Positions 40,087-53,209 of a stretch of DNA of 64,000 nucleotides are shown in pieces (position 1 is the first letter of the stretch; each line of letters begins with the position of its first letter). The notes below the pieces were generated by a model that worked only from the letters and a program-made list of their open reading frames with translations, was not told where the DNA came from and made no database searches. The position numbers and the translations under genes were made by a program. Source of the DNA: Archegozetes longisetosus (lineage: Eukaryota; Arthropoda; Arachnida; Sarcoptiformes; Trhypochthoniidae); NCBI GenBank assembly GCA_018873245.2, contig JAEMBT020000006.1, positions 1,309,804 to 1,373,803 of the forward strand, read 5' to 3'.

Positions 40087-43000
40087 AAAATTAAAATATC
40101 AGGAGTTTTGAAAAAAGTCTCTGTCTCTTAGAAAAGAAACAACCATTTTATTGCATGAAATTGTTTCTGGACTAAAAGTTATAATATAGAGCAAGAGATA
40201 CCTAATTTAGAGATATAATGTATATATTACTATTGAATTCTTGGAGATTTTGATTACTGTGTGCTTTCAATTACTTTATTGACAACAATTAAAACGACAA
40301 ACCGATCACTGTAGCGTGATTTCAATGTTGGAGATCATTCATGATATGCTGCGAAATGTTGAAAATTTTGATACGAATCTCGATTTGATAAAAAATGAGC
40401 AAGGAGGGAAGAGGTTTCACTGGTCCAGTTTTGGCAAATGGTCTCAAATCTCATTGGATTTAATCTACAAATTTTCCAAATTTCAAAATTTCGAAAGAGT
40501 ATACCGATTTTTTCGATCTTTGTATCATATGCACAGACTTTCTCGTTACCGAACCGTTCTTGTGTATCTTTCAATGACTTTGAATAAATTTGAAAGTAAC
40601 AAAAAGTATTAACTTAAATTCGAGGACTGTTTCAAAATTTATTAACTAAACTATGATTTTGAAGTTTGTTTCATTAATCATATAAAAGGATCACTAAAAA
40701 TTTGCACAAAATTTAAAATGTAGTAACTTTTTTTTATTACTAAACAGAAATTAAATAGCAATATATATATATTGAAAGAGCATTAAATTAGCTTTAGTTG
40801 AACATAAAGCTTGACCCATTATCTGCCGCTTTTCGAACATCAGTCTTCACTTTCTTCATTAGGTTAATTATCACTTCTGGAAAATTTTCGCGCAACTTTT
40901 GTCTTATGTGAGTCTAAGCGATCAATATTTTTGGCTTTCCAGTCATTTTTATAAACGTTAGACTTAAGGCGACTCTAAAACTTCTCAATTGATCTCAATT
41001 GGGGGACATTTGGCGGGTTATGTGTGCGTTCGACAAACTTTATACCAAATTTATTCAATATTGAGATCATTTCCTCGCATAATGAACTGTTGCCAAATCT
41101 GGCCAAAAGACATATTTGCCGTTCTTATCATATTTTTTTAAGAATGGGAGCAATCGCTTCTCTTCTCACCGTTTAGAATAAATTTTTGAATCAATAGTAG
41201 TTTTCAGGGCGTAAATAAGCTTTAGAGCAACCGTTTTTGCTAATTAATCTTACTAAGAAATTAATTAGTAAAATTTCTCTGTCAATTAGCTCGAAGTCAG
41301 CTTTTTTCTTTCCTTTGTCTCACAAGTTTTAAATATCAAAAAATCAAATAAATTGCCAGTCATTAAATAGACTTTGAATTCAAGATTCAAATTCGAATAA
41401 TTAATAGCATTTTGAATAGAAAACAATATTTTGGTATACGGATTGTCAGTGTTAATTTCACAATAATTTTCTTAGAGTTTACGATTAATATCTGACAATG
41501 GAGAAAATTTTAGAAGTAACTTCAACATGGGTGAGATGATTTCCTCTGTCGAAAATCAATAATTTCTCCTGTTTTAAAATTCATTGAAGATAATTTTTCA
41601 GTTGGGGTCTTAATTTTTATATCGGATTGCAAAAATGACTTCTATAAAACGCGATCTTATTTGCAACATGCTAATTAGAAAGAGATTTTTATCCAATTCC
41701 TGGAAAAATTCTATAATCCAGTAATTTCTGAACAGAATTTATATGAAATCATTATGTTAAATAATTAAAGTATAAAGCGAAATAATTCTTCATTCCGCTC
41801 TGAAGAATACTAGTCCATCAGAATATATACACTCATTATTAGTTACCTTACAGCTTGTGGTTCTCAATTACAAGATATGCTCTCAAATAATATGCATAAT
41901 GTTCCGTTAAATTGGTTTCATTTTTAAGGATCAAACTAAAATCTCATTGTCATTGTTTAGTTATTTTCAAGTGAATTTCTTACCGAGGATAATCTTTACA
42001 AGAATCATTATTCCACTTCGAATATTTTTTACATACATTCTGAATATCAATAATTGATCAAATAAGATTTGCAAATAATGTATAAATAAATAAGATCTTA
42101 TATTGTTGAGACATTTTTAAAGAGTGAACAGAACCTGAATAAAAATTGCGATTGTTACAAACTCTACCAAAATTCTATGTTAAATGTGTAAAGAATTCAA
42201 ATCACATTTTATACATGTTTCCACACATTAACTATAGATTATTCATAAGTCAATATTCTAGATAATAATTTATCTTATCTTTTGCATAGATTAATTTTAT
42301 TCTGGAAAAAACAGAACAAACATTTCAGTCATAGTTTTTTTAATGAAAAATAGTTTTCATTTTCCTAGATAAACTCTTATTAGAAAAAAAGAAACACAGT
42401 TTATAAATAATTATCTACAAACATTTAACCATGAATATAGATTCTTAGTTTATTGCATAACTATCAGTAGCACTATTCGTCTGTTTCAATTTAACGAAAT
42501 TTGGTTCAACCAAATATCTTCACTTAATATTGTTAAATTGATATATAAAAGTAACGAAATATGATTCCACCGATCATAAGATTGTTCTGTCAAAAGTCGA
42601 AATTCCAATTTATTCTGGATATTTATTTGTAGATTGTTTGAGTTATATCTTCATGATTGTAAACAAGGAGAATATATTTAGGATACAAATGAATCGATAG
42701 CATTATTATACTAATTAAAAAGTTTATATTAGCAAACGGTTGAACTTATAACATGGTATATTTAAGACCGATGATCTATAAGTTCTTCTACAGGACTCAA
42801 TTTGAAGTCACTTGTCATGAATGCATTAAAGCAAGTTATTAATGATAAACAGAGTTCGGCAAAATAGTTGAAAAATAGTTGATTGATATAAGTGCGAAGC
42901 GAACCCTAGTAATAAACCTTGAATTTTTTTATCGAACTTAATCCAATAATTAGAGTATTAACAAAGTCAGTGATTCATAGTTTCAAAACATCTAGCGCAT

Positions 43001-44939
43001 GATTTATGTTTTAACACATATATTTATCTTATTGGAATATAAATCATATGTTAATAGTCAATATTTGATAATGAAACTCAAAGTTTGATTTTAGGGTTTG
43101 TTCCACAATTATATTGATCATATATTTTTCAACTATTCTATCTTTCTTTGATGATCGCTTCAAATCTTTGAAAAATTATAGTGAGCGAAGCAAAGATCCA
43201 AAATTTTACTCTGTTTGCTCTAATGTCAGTTCTGACTACAAGTTAATAAAATAGATATTCTTCTTCAAAATATTTTATATCTAGTGCGTTTATTAAGACT
43301 TTAGCTTTCATATCAAGAATTGATAGTATCATAAATAGAGGCCACATCTGCAGCTTCGAAACTTTTCAACACAAAGAGATTTCTCCATAAAATATCTGAA
43401 AACTAGAGTAATTCTTTTTTTATAGAACGATAAATTGGATTAAAACTAAGCATTTGGCAAACCTACATCTGAAAATTTTTGAAATGATCGTCACATGATG
43501 GGTTGAAATGAAACCAATGAAATCATTCGAATAGGTGGTAACGAGATCGACTAGAATATTCGGAATTTCACGAAAAAATTTAGCAAGACGTATTTGATCA
43601 TACTTGTTCAGCTTTGAATCGATTTACTGCAATATTGATTGTTAACTCAATATGTGAACAAACGGATGTATATTCCGATTGTCCTCATTAGATTTGTAAA
43701 TTTTATTAAGTGATTCACAACAGACGACACACCAAACAAAACGACTGTTAAAAATTAAAATTCATGACAAATAAAAGGTTTGAATCTAAGGTTGTCAAAT
43801 CAGATTTGCCTCAATCTTCGACAAAACAATATCAAGTGGAACCTAAAGTCCATTTCCAAAAAGTTTAAAAGTTATTTTTATATTTAATGGAATAAAAAAT
43901 TTTCTGATAGAATAGCTGGTTTTCATTTAATTACTTGAATAAAAATGCAATATTTTTAGTAATCTAGAAGTTTTTAAACAATGAATATTTTTAAAATTTT
44001 ATATTGCTTTTGATTCCACATTTAAAGAAAATATCTGTTATTCGATCTTACAAAACATGAAACCAAAAATAAAATGTAAGTATACTTTGTATTGGTTGAG
44101 AGAATCATTAAATTAGACGAAGGTAAATTACATATTTTACATTTGAACAAATTACAGTCATTTAACAATTAAATTAGTAAATAATTGAGAAAAATAGATA
44201 TAAACGTATCTGACTCCTTAACATTCTGTTCCTTAAGATTCTTATATTTTACTGAATCCTCACCAAAAATCGGATGTTATTCTTTGAGATTCAAGGAGAA
44301 TTCTTGAATCCTGACCAACGCATTTGAAACTAATTTTTAGATCTCGAAATAGTCATTTTGAAATAATGAATTATTTTCTTCTACTTATCAGTCGTTTAAA
44401 GTGAGCTCGGTACTGCCTCTGAAGGATATTCAATTTGAAATTTAACAGCATCTCTAGAATCATATAACTTTTATATTACTCATTTGTTTGACTTTTGTAG
44501 GCAAACTTTGAACGCATTTAAATGTTTATACGTAACAGTGCATTAAAATATAGTGCATAAGTGTTCCTGATACCTATACTGACTGCTTTTGCTGACGCCT
44601 AGGATTTTAGTTTATTTTTATTAACTTAAAAGCTCAGATGAGTTTCAAAATCCTTTCATTATTTTCCATTGGAAAATACTGAAAATTTACACAAATTTTA
44701 TATATAGTACAATCTAAATAACCCACAATTTATATCAATCTACTCAAATTAAATCTAGATGTCTAGAGTTATTTTAATAGCAAAATTTGGTCATTTCTTT
44801 CCCACCAGACAAGGCAGTCACAAGATCGGAGTAAATCTTTCAAATTAGACCTGAAGTACTCTTGATTTCTATAACTCAAAAATTTTTTTGAGCAACTTTT
44901 ATTGTGAGAAATTATTCCGTAAAACAAAAATATCTCTTA
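40087..44939. other. spacer between duplication copies, right part
   Basis: Contains the dead transposase (40801-41270) and an unassigned 98-codon plus-strand frame at 40316-40612 that is also open on the complementary strand. From 41.3 to 44.9 kb I see no gene, structured repeat or splice-bounded exon. Confidence 0.5.
40801..41270 (-). pseudogene. Tc1/mariner-type transposase, decayed 3' half
   Basis: Minus-strand reading gives KRLLPFLKKYDKNGKYVFWP followed by DLATVHYA, then after a one-base frameshift ILNKFGIKFVERTHNPPNVP and QLRSIEKF. A stop replaces the usual Trp, and the reading continues through SRLKSNVYKNDWKAKNIDRL to an ADNGSSFM-like end in another frame. WPDLA-HYA, NPPNVPQ-R-IE-FW and the ADNG tail are hallmarks of IS630/Tc1/mariner transposases. 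The spacing from Asp (WPDLA) to Glu (SIEKF) is about 37 residues, depending on how the frameshift is read. Several stops make it dead. The upstream domains and the inverted repeats were not found. Confidence 0.85.
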
Positions 44940-44992
44940 AAATTAACATTAAATTAGAATATCTTTAAGAAATTTATTTTTGATCTTAGAAG

Positions 44993-45974
44993 CTGATATG
45001 AAACCGAAACTTTGAATAATAATCAGAATAATCTTTAGAAAAATCTATTCTAAAGTAATTTTTCATTTTTCTTAACCTTTGAAGGCATTTTGAATAATTG
45101 AAAAATTATATCAATCGATTGTTATCTCATTCAGTTTTGAATATAATATGTAGAAAATAGATTAAAATTTTGTTGCGCTCATTGGGTGGCACTTTCAAAA
45201 TCAATGGTTTTATGTGTAAAACCCAATACTTGTATATTTGGTTCAATCACCTTCAAACAACAACTTTTCAGATCAGTTCAGTTGTTTCGAAATATCCAAA
45301 TTTTGAAAAATTCAAATTTACAATACTTTTGAAAATTTGTTTTTAAGTAAAACTAAACTCTGACATCAATTGTTTTCATATTATGTTCATAGATTTTGTA
45401 TTTTTATTTTTTGAAATGTTATTATTCAATGCAAATTTTTGTACGGCTTAGTGTCGGCACACGACAGACGTATTCTCCACGACAGTAGGAATCCTGACTT
45501 TGAAGAAGAAAAATCCGGGATAACAATGAATAATAGTTTTACATTTCAGTTCTGTCGGATTTGTTTCATGTCATTCAATGCTTGACATTTGACTGTTTAT
45601 TGTTTTGAGAACTGGATATTCATAAGAAAAAACTTAAAAATTGTTTCGATATATTTGATAAAACTGAAGTCTATTATGAGATACACCCAGAAAAAGGTCT
45701 CCCACTGATCCGATAATTTACAATATGTTAAAATATACGTTTAATAAAATGCTGACTTTTGTACTTAAGAACTCTATATTTGTGATGAAAATATATTTTA
45801 GTTGATTGTTGTGTTGATCAATATAAAAATTGTGTTCAATTGTGGGCAGAGAATAAGTTTCACTTTTATTGTTCAACTAATGACAGGTTGAACTCAACAT
45901 TTAATATACTGTTGAAAAGTTACTGATTTTTATATAAATTGATAGTACATTATACGCTGTTTGGTTTCTATTGT
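44993..45974. repeat. near-identical block inside duplication copy 2
   Basis: Partner of 29454-30463. No open frame longer than in copy 1 is kept, so it does not look like a protein gene. Recent gene conversion or a constrained non-coding element would both fit. Confidence 0.85.
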
Positions 45975-47989
45975 TATTACTTATAATATAAATAATATTG
46001 AATAATATTCTTCTTAACATATTTTAAAAGTATATGATTTACTGGTTTGAATGAATTTTTAAGTATTGATAAGAAGCTCGCTCATGACGTTCATTCTAGT
46101 CTATAAATGGCTCACTAAGCGATACAGATTTTATTCAAGAACTGTAAAAAATGTTTATCAAAATATAATTATTGAGTTGTGTTTCTTGAGGCAAATTTCA
46201 AATTAAGGTATAATTTGAACCAATTTATTTGCGCTTTATACATAATCTAACAGCTTGTAGTTGGCGTTGAAAATAAGGCTTTGATCACTGTAATCAAGAT
46301 GCATAAAACATTGATATTCCAAAAAGTGCTTTAATATCTTTTAAGCTACTTAGGAATTCTTAAACTTAATTTCAAGTACTTTACATAAAAGATGTCAGAT
46401 TCACAATTCAAGAAATTCAATTATATTAAAGATATTTATTTTATTGAATTGAGCATCTATAAGTATGGCTTACAGTTCTCAAGGGTTCTCCTCGAGTCTT
46501 AAAGAATGAGATCCGATCCAAAGTATGAAATTCATTAAAATACAAGAGTCTCATGGAGTATAAATTGTAAGTATCAAGTACAGTAGGTATATTTAAAAAA
46601 CCACCTTCAGCATCTTTCTCAAAATGTAGACATATATTCTTTCAGGTTAAATGCAAATTCCTATGGAAATTCTAATAAATTCAATAATGAGTTGCACCAC
46701 TGTTTTCGTGCAAACTTGACAATGATGGAAATAACTTGAAATTCTAAAATGAACAACAAAATCAATTTTAGTAATAGGCATTATAAGGCTTCAGGAACAT
46801 GTCTCTAATTATTACTCAGCAATAGGATCAACTCTTGGTTGAAATTCATATTGTTTTATTAAAATCTATGCAAAAAATTATTTTGAAGAAAAAACTTATC
46901 AACTTATCAACTCAACTGAAGAAGGAAAGATCAACATATTAATAATTTTTTATAAGCTTTTTGTTTAGAAGTCCTATGAATAATCTATTATTACAAAATA
47001 AAATGATATTTCTAGTAATAATATTAAGAAACTCAACACGAAGTCTGTCGTTTCCGAATTCTCGGAATATTAATGATATTTAATTTTATATGTTTAAAAT
47101 AATACAACTTCATAGCTTGAGAGTCTCAAGACTTTGACTCATTGGCTCAATAGTGATTAGTGATAAATGAACTCTATTACAATTATGGAAATTAGAGTTT
47201 TCGCAATTAACTTCAACGGAACACAATTATGCTTAACCTCAAATCTGTGGTCTCAATCTAGTGTTAGTAAGAGGACTATTCAATTAAAATCATTATTTGT
47301 TCATTAGATAAGTATTAAATCATTTATTTTTTATGAAAATTCAAATCAAGAAAACTCACAAACTTTGATAAAAAGCAATAAATCTTAATCTGAAATTATT
47401 GAATAGAGTCTGAATAATAAAAATCTATCAAAGAGTTAATGGCAAACAGTTCTTATATATAATTTACAATTTAATAAATTAACTAAAAGTTTGTTAGTTT
47501 TCAGAATATCCCAAACTGTAACTGATTAAGAGTCGCTTAATTTATACAAGTTGAACTCATTTTTACTGTCAAGTTACATTCTTGAGATAATTTAAAGACA
47601 TATTTAAAATTTTCAATTCAATAACCTTATTATCAATTATTAAGATTTGAGCGAAATATCCAATTTTATGCCTGGAGAAAAAATTCTAACGAATTTTTAA
47701 ATTTATTAAATGACTAAAATTTATATTTGATTAATGTTTGATCTTATTTGAACCCCAAATAAATTTGAAAAAGAATTATTCTCTTCATACATTAATATTT
47801 TGCTTTAATTAGCTAAATCACAAATCCGTCAATTATTAAGTTTGTAGAGACTTTCCAGCAAAATCTTTAGAAACAAGAATTGCAAGTATCGATATTTTGT
47901 AAGGTGCGGGCATACAATTTATTACTTAATTGACTTTGTTTCTAAAACAAATTAAAATTTTTACGCAACCACTACGGTTGATAACAGCA

Positions 47990-48034
47990 TTATATATATA
48001 AGATATATATATATATAATGTATATTATATATAT
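47990..48034. repeat. imperfect TA-rich tract
   Basis: TA repeats with AGA, ATG and TTA interruptions; the interrupted order can fold into a hairpin. Confidence 0.9.
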
Positions 48035-48559
48035 GTATCACTTTATTAGTTGAATTTAAAAAAGTACTGTATAACGTGTGCGACAAGAATAGCTATTCAA
48101 ATATCTTATTGCTACCATACCTGCATTAAATATTCTAGATTAAAGATTTGAAACGATAAAGAAGAAATAAGACTTATAATCCATTCAAGCTTCATGCGTA
48201 CTATGAAATTTCAATATTTCAATTTATAATTTACACTTTAATTTACAGTTTGAATAAAATTTAAAGGTTTTTAACTTTCACTCTTCAGTAAGCTGTTGGA
48301 AACTCGTAACTACTATAACTATTGCTCTTATTATAACTGCGAAAACAAACTGTTATCTGTATTTCTTAAGAACAAAAAATTCATTACAACGTTAGACGAT
48401 TGTACTTCATCACTACAAAAATTACCATTAAGTGCATTAAAAGTCAAATAAATTATAATATCGTTAGTCACTGATTAACATTTTAAATACTCCTAACAAT
48501 AAAATATCTTCAGTAACTAAATGCGTAGTCATTGTAAGAATAATAAATAATAGTTCAGT

Positions 48560-48564
<5 letters not shown>

Positions 48565-48626
<62 letters not shown>
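48565..48626. repeat. (GA)n microsatellite in duplication copy 2
   Basis: About 30 units with one GG interruption near the right end; longer than its partner at 34364. Confidence 0.97.
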
Positions 48627-49457
48627 TTGCTGGCAAAATAATTTATTGCAGATTTAGGTTTTACACTATATTATTAAGTTTGTGTCGAAGTATAACTAGA
48701 GAATTGATGACGTGAAATGATGAGCTTTTTTGAAAAGTTAATTAAACTGAACAACAGAAATAATAGAATAATTGAATGCTCGCAAAAATTAGGCAATAAA
48801 TCGTTGTTTCCTCTAAAAGGAGAAACAATTATTTCAAAGGTTTTTTAATATGAAGAGCAAATGTATCTTTTTCTGTCAATAATATAATATCTTTTGTTTC
48901 GAGTATAAAAATAAGCAACTCGACAGATGTTATTGCAACAAATTTCATTTTTTGAAATTTTCCTTAATTTTCTGTTTCTTATTTCAAAACGATTTTTTGA
49001 ACAGTTGCATGATTTTGTTAAAGATTAATTAGCTTTTAAACTTATTTATCAAAATTTCAAATTCAATTTTTCTTATGATGAATAAGAGTTATGACATTTA
49101 TTTAATAACTTTTACGATACTATCAATTTTCACGCGAAAAGTGTTAAAAAAAACTTAAATTTTGATTAAACTGATCAAATTCTTCCGATAAACGATTTAA
49201 GTAATCAATTTTCTGTCTCTACGTGTGTTCAAAATTTTCTTTAAAACCACCATAATTGACAGCAAATGGAGAATGTTTGACATTTGGTTAAATATACGAT
49301 TACTATCAAAATTGAATTTTTTATTTGATAATACCAATACACTTACTTGATTACGCATTCTTGAATTTGATTATTCGAAACCAGAAATAAATAATCGATA
49401 GCATTTTTACTACCTGTTTATTATAAGCAGAAATTCCATCTTTTCAGTAAATACTAT

Positions 49458-49675
49458 CAGCTTTATTCATAAACGATAACTTGAAGAAGTTATAACCTAA
49501 GTAACAATTTTCATTGTTCACAAAACTCACTTCAACTCGAGCGGTAACTCTAGGGTTTATTTTCCTATGGAAAATCCATAAGTGATAACTTAAAGTTACA
49601 CCTGAAGTCATTAAGCTAGCCCTCATTCAAGTCATACTCTCGCTAGAGCTTAAGTGTCACTTGTGAATAAAGCTG
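49458..49675. mobile_element. short MITE, 218 bp
   Basis: The inverted ends are CAGCTTTATTCATAA and CAGCTTTATTCACAA (read inward), flanked by TAT on each side. It is absent at the aligned position of copy 1 (about 35270). It has no coding capacity, and the superfamily is uncertain. Confidence 0.7.
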
Positions 49676-49993
49676 TATATCATAAGATACAGCATCTCAT
49701 ATATTTGCTTATATTTTCTCTTAATATTTTGTTTGTCGAAACAATAAGAGTTCTACAGCTTATTTACTTTGATCGATTATCTCAATTAATAGTGTTAATA
49801 AAAGCTAATATTTATCAAACTTAACAATAATTATAATTTTCTCTATTAAGAGTATAGAATAAAATGGAGCACTGAACTACAAAATCGCACGAAGTACGAG
49901 CCAATTATCTCATGCGTTTAAGCCTTAAATAAGGAACTTTTTCTCTAATGGAGTACTAGCTCGAGTCAGTCTTTTATTTTAATTATCAGATTA

Positions 49994-50597
49994 TACTGTC
50001 CGTTTTTTAAAACTAAACTCAAATCTTTATAACAAATTTTCTCTATTATTACTCATGAATCAGAACTTACTAATGATTCAGTTTAAAACATATAAAACAA
50101 AATTTGATCACTCAGTCATTCATTTTGAATTAAAAACACTTTTAATCATAAAACGGTGTTCACAACAAAAGAAACAATTTTTATTTTGAAAACTCATTTA
50201 TTATGGTCTGACCTCAAAAATAAAGTGTACCGCTCGAACCCAAAAACAGAAGAGTTAAAGACAAATGTAAGAAATGAAATAGAAAAAATAAGTTCTCAAA
50301 CACTTAAAAAGGTTTCAGAAAATATGATTAAAAGAGTTGAACTTTGTTTAGAAAATAATGGTCAGCACTTTCTGCATATGTTGTGATTAATTATAAATTA
50401 ATTTTTACATATCTAAACTACTTTGTAGGATTACAGTTCTCAAATACTTTGTAAGATTATAGTTCATTATTAAGGTTTATTTTCATACATTCAAATTTGA
50501 GTGAATGAGTGCGCGATTTCACTCTTGACTCACATTTCTAAAAGTGATAGAGTATTAACTGCAAAATCTGAGTTTAGTTTTTAAAAAACGGACTGTA
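49994..50597. mobile_element. internally deleted mariner-type element, 604 bp
   Basis: The inverted ends are TACTGTCCGTTTTTTAAAAC and TACAGTCCGTTTTTTAAAAA (read inward), extending through AACTAAACTCA for about 32 bp. TA flanks both sides (49992-49993, 50598-50599). Inside it is the C-terminal end of a mariner transposase. It is nested in the CACTA-like element. Confidence 0.8.
50156..50386 (+). pseudogene. mariner transposase, C-terminal fragment
   Basis: The open frame starts in unrelated sequence and becomes transposase-like at LLWSDLKNKVYRSNPKTEEL. It then reads NVRNEIEKISSQTLKKVSEN, MIKRVELCLENNGQHFLHML and TGA. This matches the mariner C-terminus, whose usual form is W-LK-KVY, then P-TLDELK, then RIRSCL-NNGHHL. 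The DNA-binding part and all catalytic aspartates are missing, so the product is inactive; the element is an internal-deletion derivative. The frame stays open with no stops over about 65 residues, which suggests a fairly recent origin. Confidence 0.85.
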
Positions 50598-53209
50598 TAC
50601 TATCAAGTGATCAATTCAGTACAAAATATAATAGACATCTATTTACATGCAATAAACAAATTATTTAACAAGTCGATCATATATAAGTTTTAAAATTGAA
50701 CGAATAGTTTGATTTTAAGAAAAATAAAAATTTGTTGATGTACTGCTTCCACGGCCAGGGATTTGAATGCATGCAAAAATCACTAATCAGTATTTCGTGC
50801 GATTTGCAGTGGACAGCAGCGTAACTATGCTTTAAGTTTATCTCCATAAGGAAATTATTTGAAATAAACAGATAATTCTCATGTATTCGTCAGCATTTAA
50901 TAAAATCAAATAAAGGGAACCCCATCTATTTTAATCATAATTTCACAGTTAAACAATTGCGTTCTATGAGAGTTGTTACATTTTTATATGATGAGAAGTT
51001 GCATTGTTTTCTAATATAATATTATTGAACAGCAATTAGTGATACAGAATGTGTACAATTATGAAAGATTGAAAATTCGTTCTATATCCTTTCATATCTT
51101 ACATGTTATACAGGGAAAACATTCACATATTGACAGAAGAACTTGATTATATAAGAGCCAATATTTTTGTTAAAATATCTATTCATTGACTTGCCGACTC
51201 TGCACTGATTTTTACTTTCTATTAGAGCCATATTGTAAGTCATTCCTATTGTGTAGAGTACTCTATTGAAAAGTAAAATTTTTTAATAAAGCTTTTCATT
51301 TGGGTCTTTTCAATGATTTTTGGCCTACAACATTACCAATGACAAGCTTTCAAAAGGGATAATCATCAAATACAACTGCATAGCTCAAAAGAATAAACTA
51401 ATTGAATGCCAGACGGTAGCATTCAAGTTTAACCAGTTCGAAGTTTTTAACAATATTGTTCAAAAACGACGAAACACAAGATAATTGATTCACTTCGAAA
51501 TTACTGCAATTGTTTGAGCTGTTCCTATTTCATATAAATGTTGCCTCATATAATCTCTACGCTCTGAATTAAAAAATCTTTTAATATTTTCATGTTGCCT
51601 ATTATCTTCTATAAAAGCTTAAAGACTAAACAAACAGCTAAAGAAGTATGAGATACACTTGAAAATTCAAGAATTAACTTTTTTGGATTTAATTAACGGT
51701 TAATCTCTGCAGTGGAGGCATTGCGGTTATGTTTAAGTGTTAGACATAAAAATAAAATAGGATTTGAAGTATATAATTATTCGGCACTTTAAGTGTTTAA
51801 CAATTAAGTAGATTTACGAATCACAACATAAGCCATAAAAATAATTATAAAATATTAATGAAATTAAGCTTACTAGCCCTCATTCATAAAAGATTTAGTG
51901 GACAGGTATCACATAACCATTTTGAAAACTCATCAAAGAATGGATACCTTTACTGCTAACTTATGAAAAACAAAAATGATTTCTATAACGAACACCATAC
52001 ACTATATAAGAAAATCATAATTATATGGTATAATCAGAATTTATGTTCCAATTTAGAAGTGTTTTATGAACAATGAAAATTGTTTGCTTTCTCATATCAA
52101 TTTACAGTCAGCTAAATGAAAACTATTATTACAGATTTAGGTGGAAAATAACTGTTAGTGTTATCACAAATAATTTGTATAAACAATTTAATGCTAATGG
52201 TGCTCGTAAATAATAAACAATTGCATACTTGAGGGCATTATTTTATTTAATCACTTAAAACATTGCTTCATTACTGAAGTAGTGGTCAAAAAAAGCTTTT
52301 TCTCTTATTTGCACAACGAAAAGAGAGGTCTCATTTGCGAAACTTTCACTACATCTTCGTTTCATTAACGGATTGTGGGCTAGTGATCAACATTTCTCGA
52401 AATTTATTTGGTTCGAGTCAAAAGATGGTAAATAAGGAAAGTTCCCACGCAGAATGTGGAAGTGAAGAACGAGGTGAAGAACTGTTGATTACACACATAA
52501 AACTGAATCTTTTTATAGATATCTACTATTATGTCATTAAACGAACGTTCACTGGTGTTTAATGTGGTGGTCAGTGTTTAAGTTAATGCATTTAACATTT
52601 AAGTATTCACAAATAAAAGCAATTTTGTGTATTTAGAGACTATTAAATTTCCATCTTTTTCATCAAAAGTTATCTTTTAGATTGGAATGCATTGCACTAA
52701 GAAATATCTTGTAAGGTGAGGTTTTTTAATTTCCAATCATCCATCAAAATTTCAAATCCAGCTTTTACAAATGATGAGCAGGGTTTCAATTGTTTCTAGC
52801 CTAATACCTCTTTGTTGCAATTCTTTTTCACTATTCTCTTTATTATAATAGTGCAATTTATGCATTAACTGAAAACTATCTTAGGAAAATTGACATTTTT
52901 TTGTCAAAAAGCTTTCGCTTATTTTTTGAATTCAAGAATGTTGTCGTCCAAATATAAGACCGATATTGCAAGTCATTTAAGTGATTTATGTACAGTTACT
53001 TGAATTAGAAACTGAGAGTTGAAAGTAATGCAGCCTTTCTCGTAGAACACATCTCATTAGTCGACTGTACATCAAATTGAATCAATTAATGAAGTTCAAA
53101 ATTTATTGATTAAAGTTGGTCTAATTGATCACCAAGTTTTAAAGTTAACTAAAATAAAAAGCTTCACTCGCTACACGTGAAAGTATATATTTTAAACTCT
53201 CAGGTTCTA

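Larger units (their letters stand above)
49870..50811. mobile_element. CACTA/EnSpm-like element, 942 bp, holding a nested mariner MITE
   Basis: The ends are CACTGAACTACAAAATCGCA on the left and CACTGCAAATCGCACGAA on the right (read inward), both with AAATCGCACGAA. The flanks GAG and GAC resemble a 3-bp target duplication, and CACTG termini with a 3-bp duplication fit CACTA/EnSpm. Copy 1 has the uninterrupted site near 35475 (GGAGAGCAGTGTAG). The only coding remnant belongs to the nested mariner. Confidence 0.6.
44940..52700. repeat. segmental duplication, copy 2 (about 7.8 kb)
   Basis: Direct-orientation partner of 29400-37960. It lacks the 381-bp foldback MITE of copy 1 and instead carries a 218-bp MITE (49458-49675) and a 942-bp nested element (49870-50811). 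Copy 1 also has about 0.5 kb near 36.65-37.2 kb that is absent here. No gene is supported apart from transposon debris. Confidence 0.85.

Noticed and set aside
52335-52562. 75-codon plus-strand frame in copy 2
   Set aside because: The homologous part of copy 1 has stops and indels in this frame.
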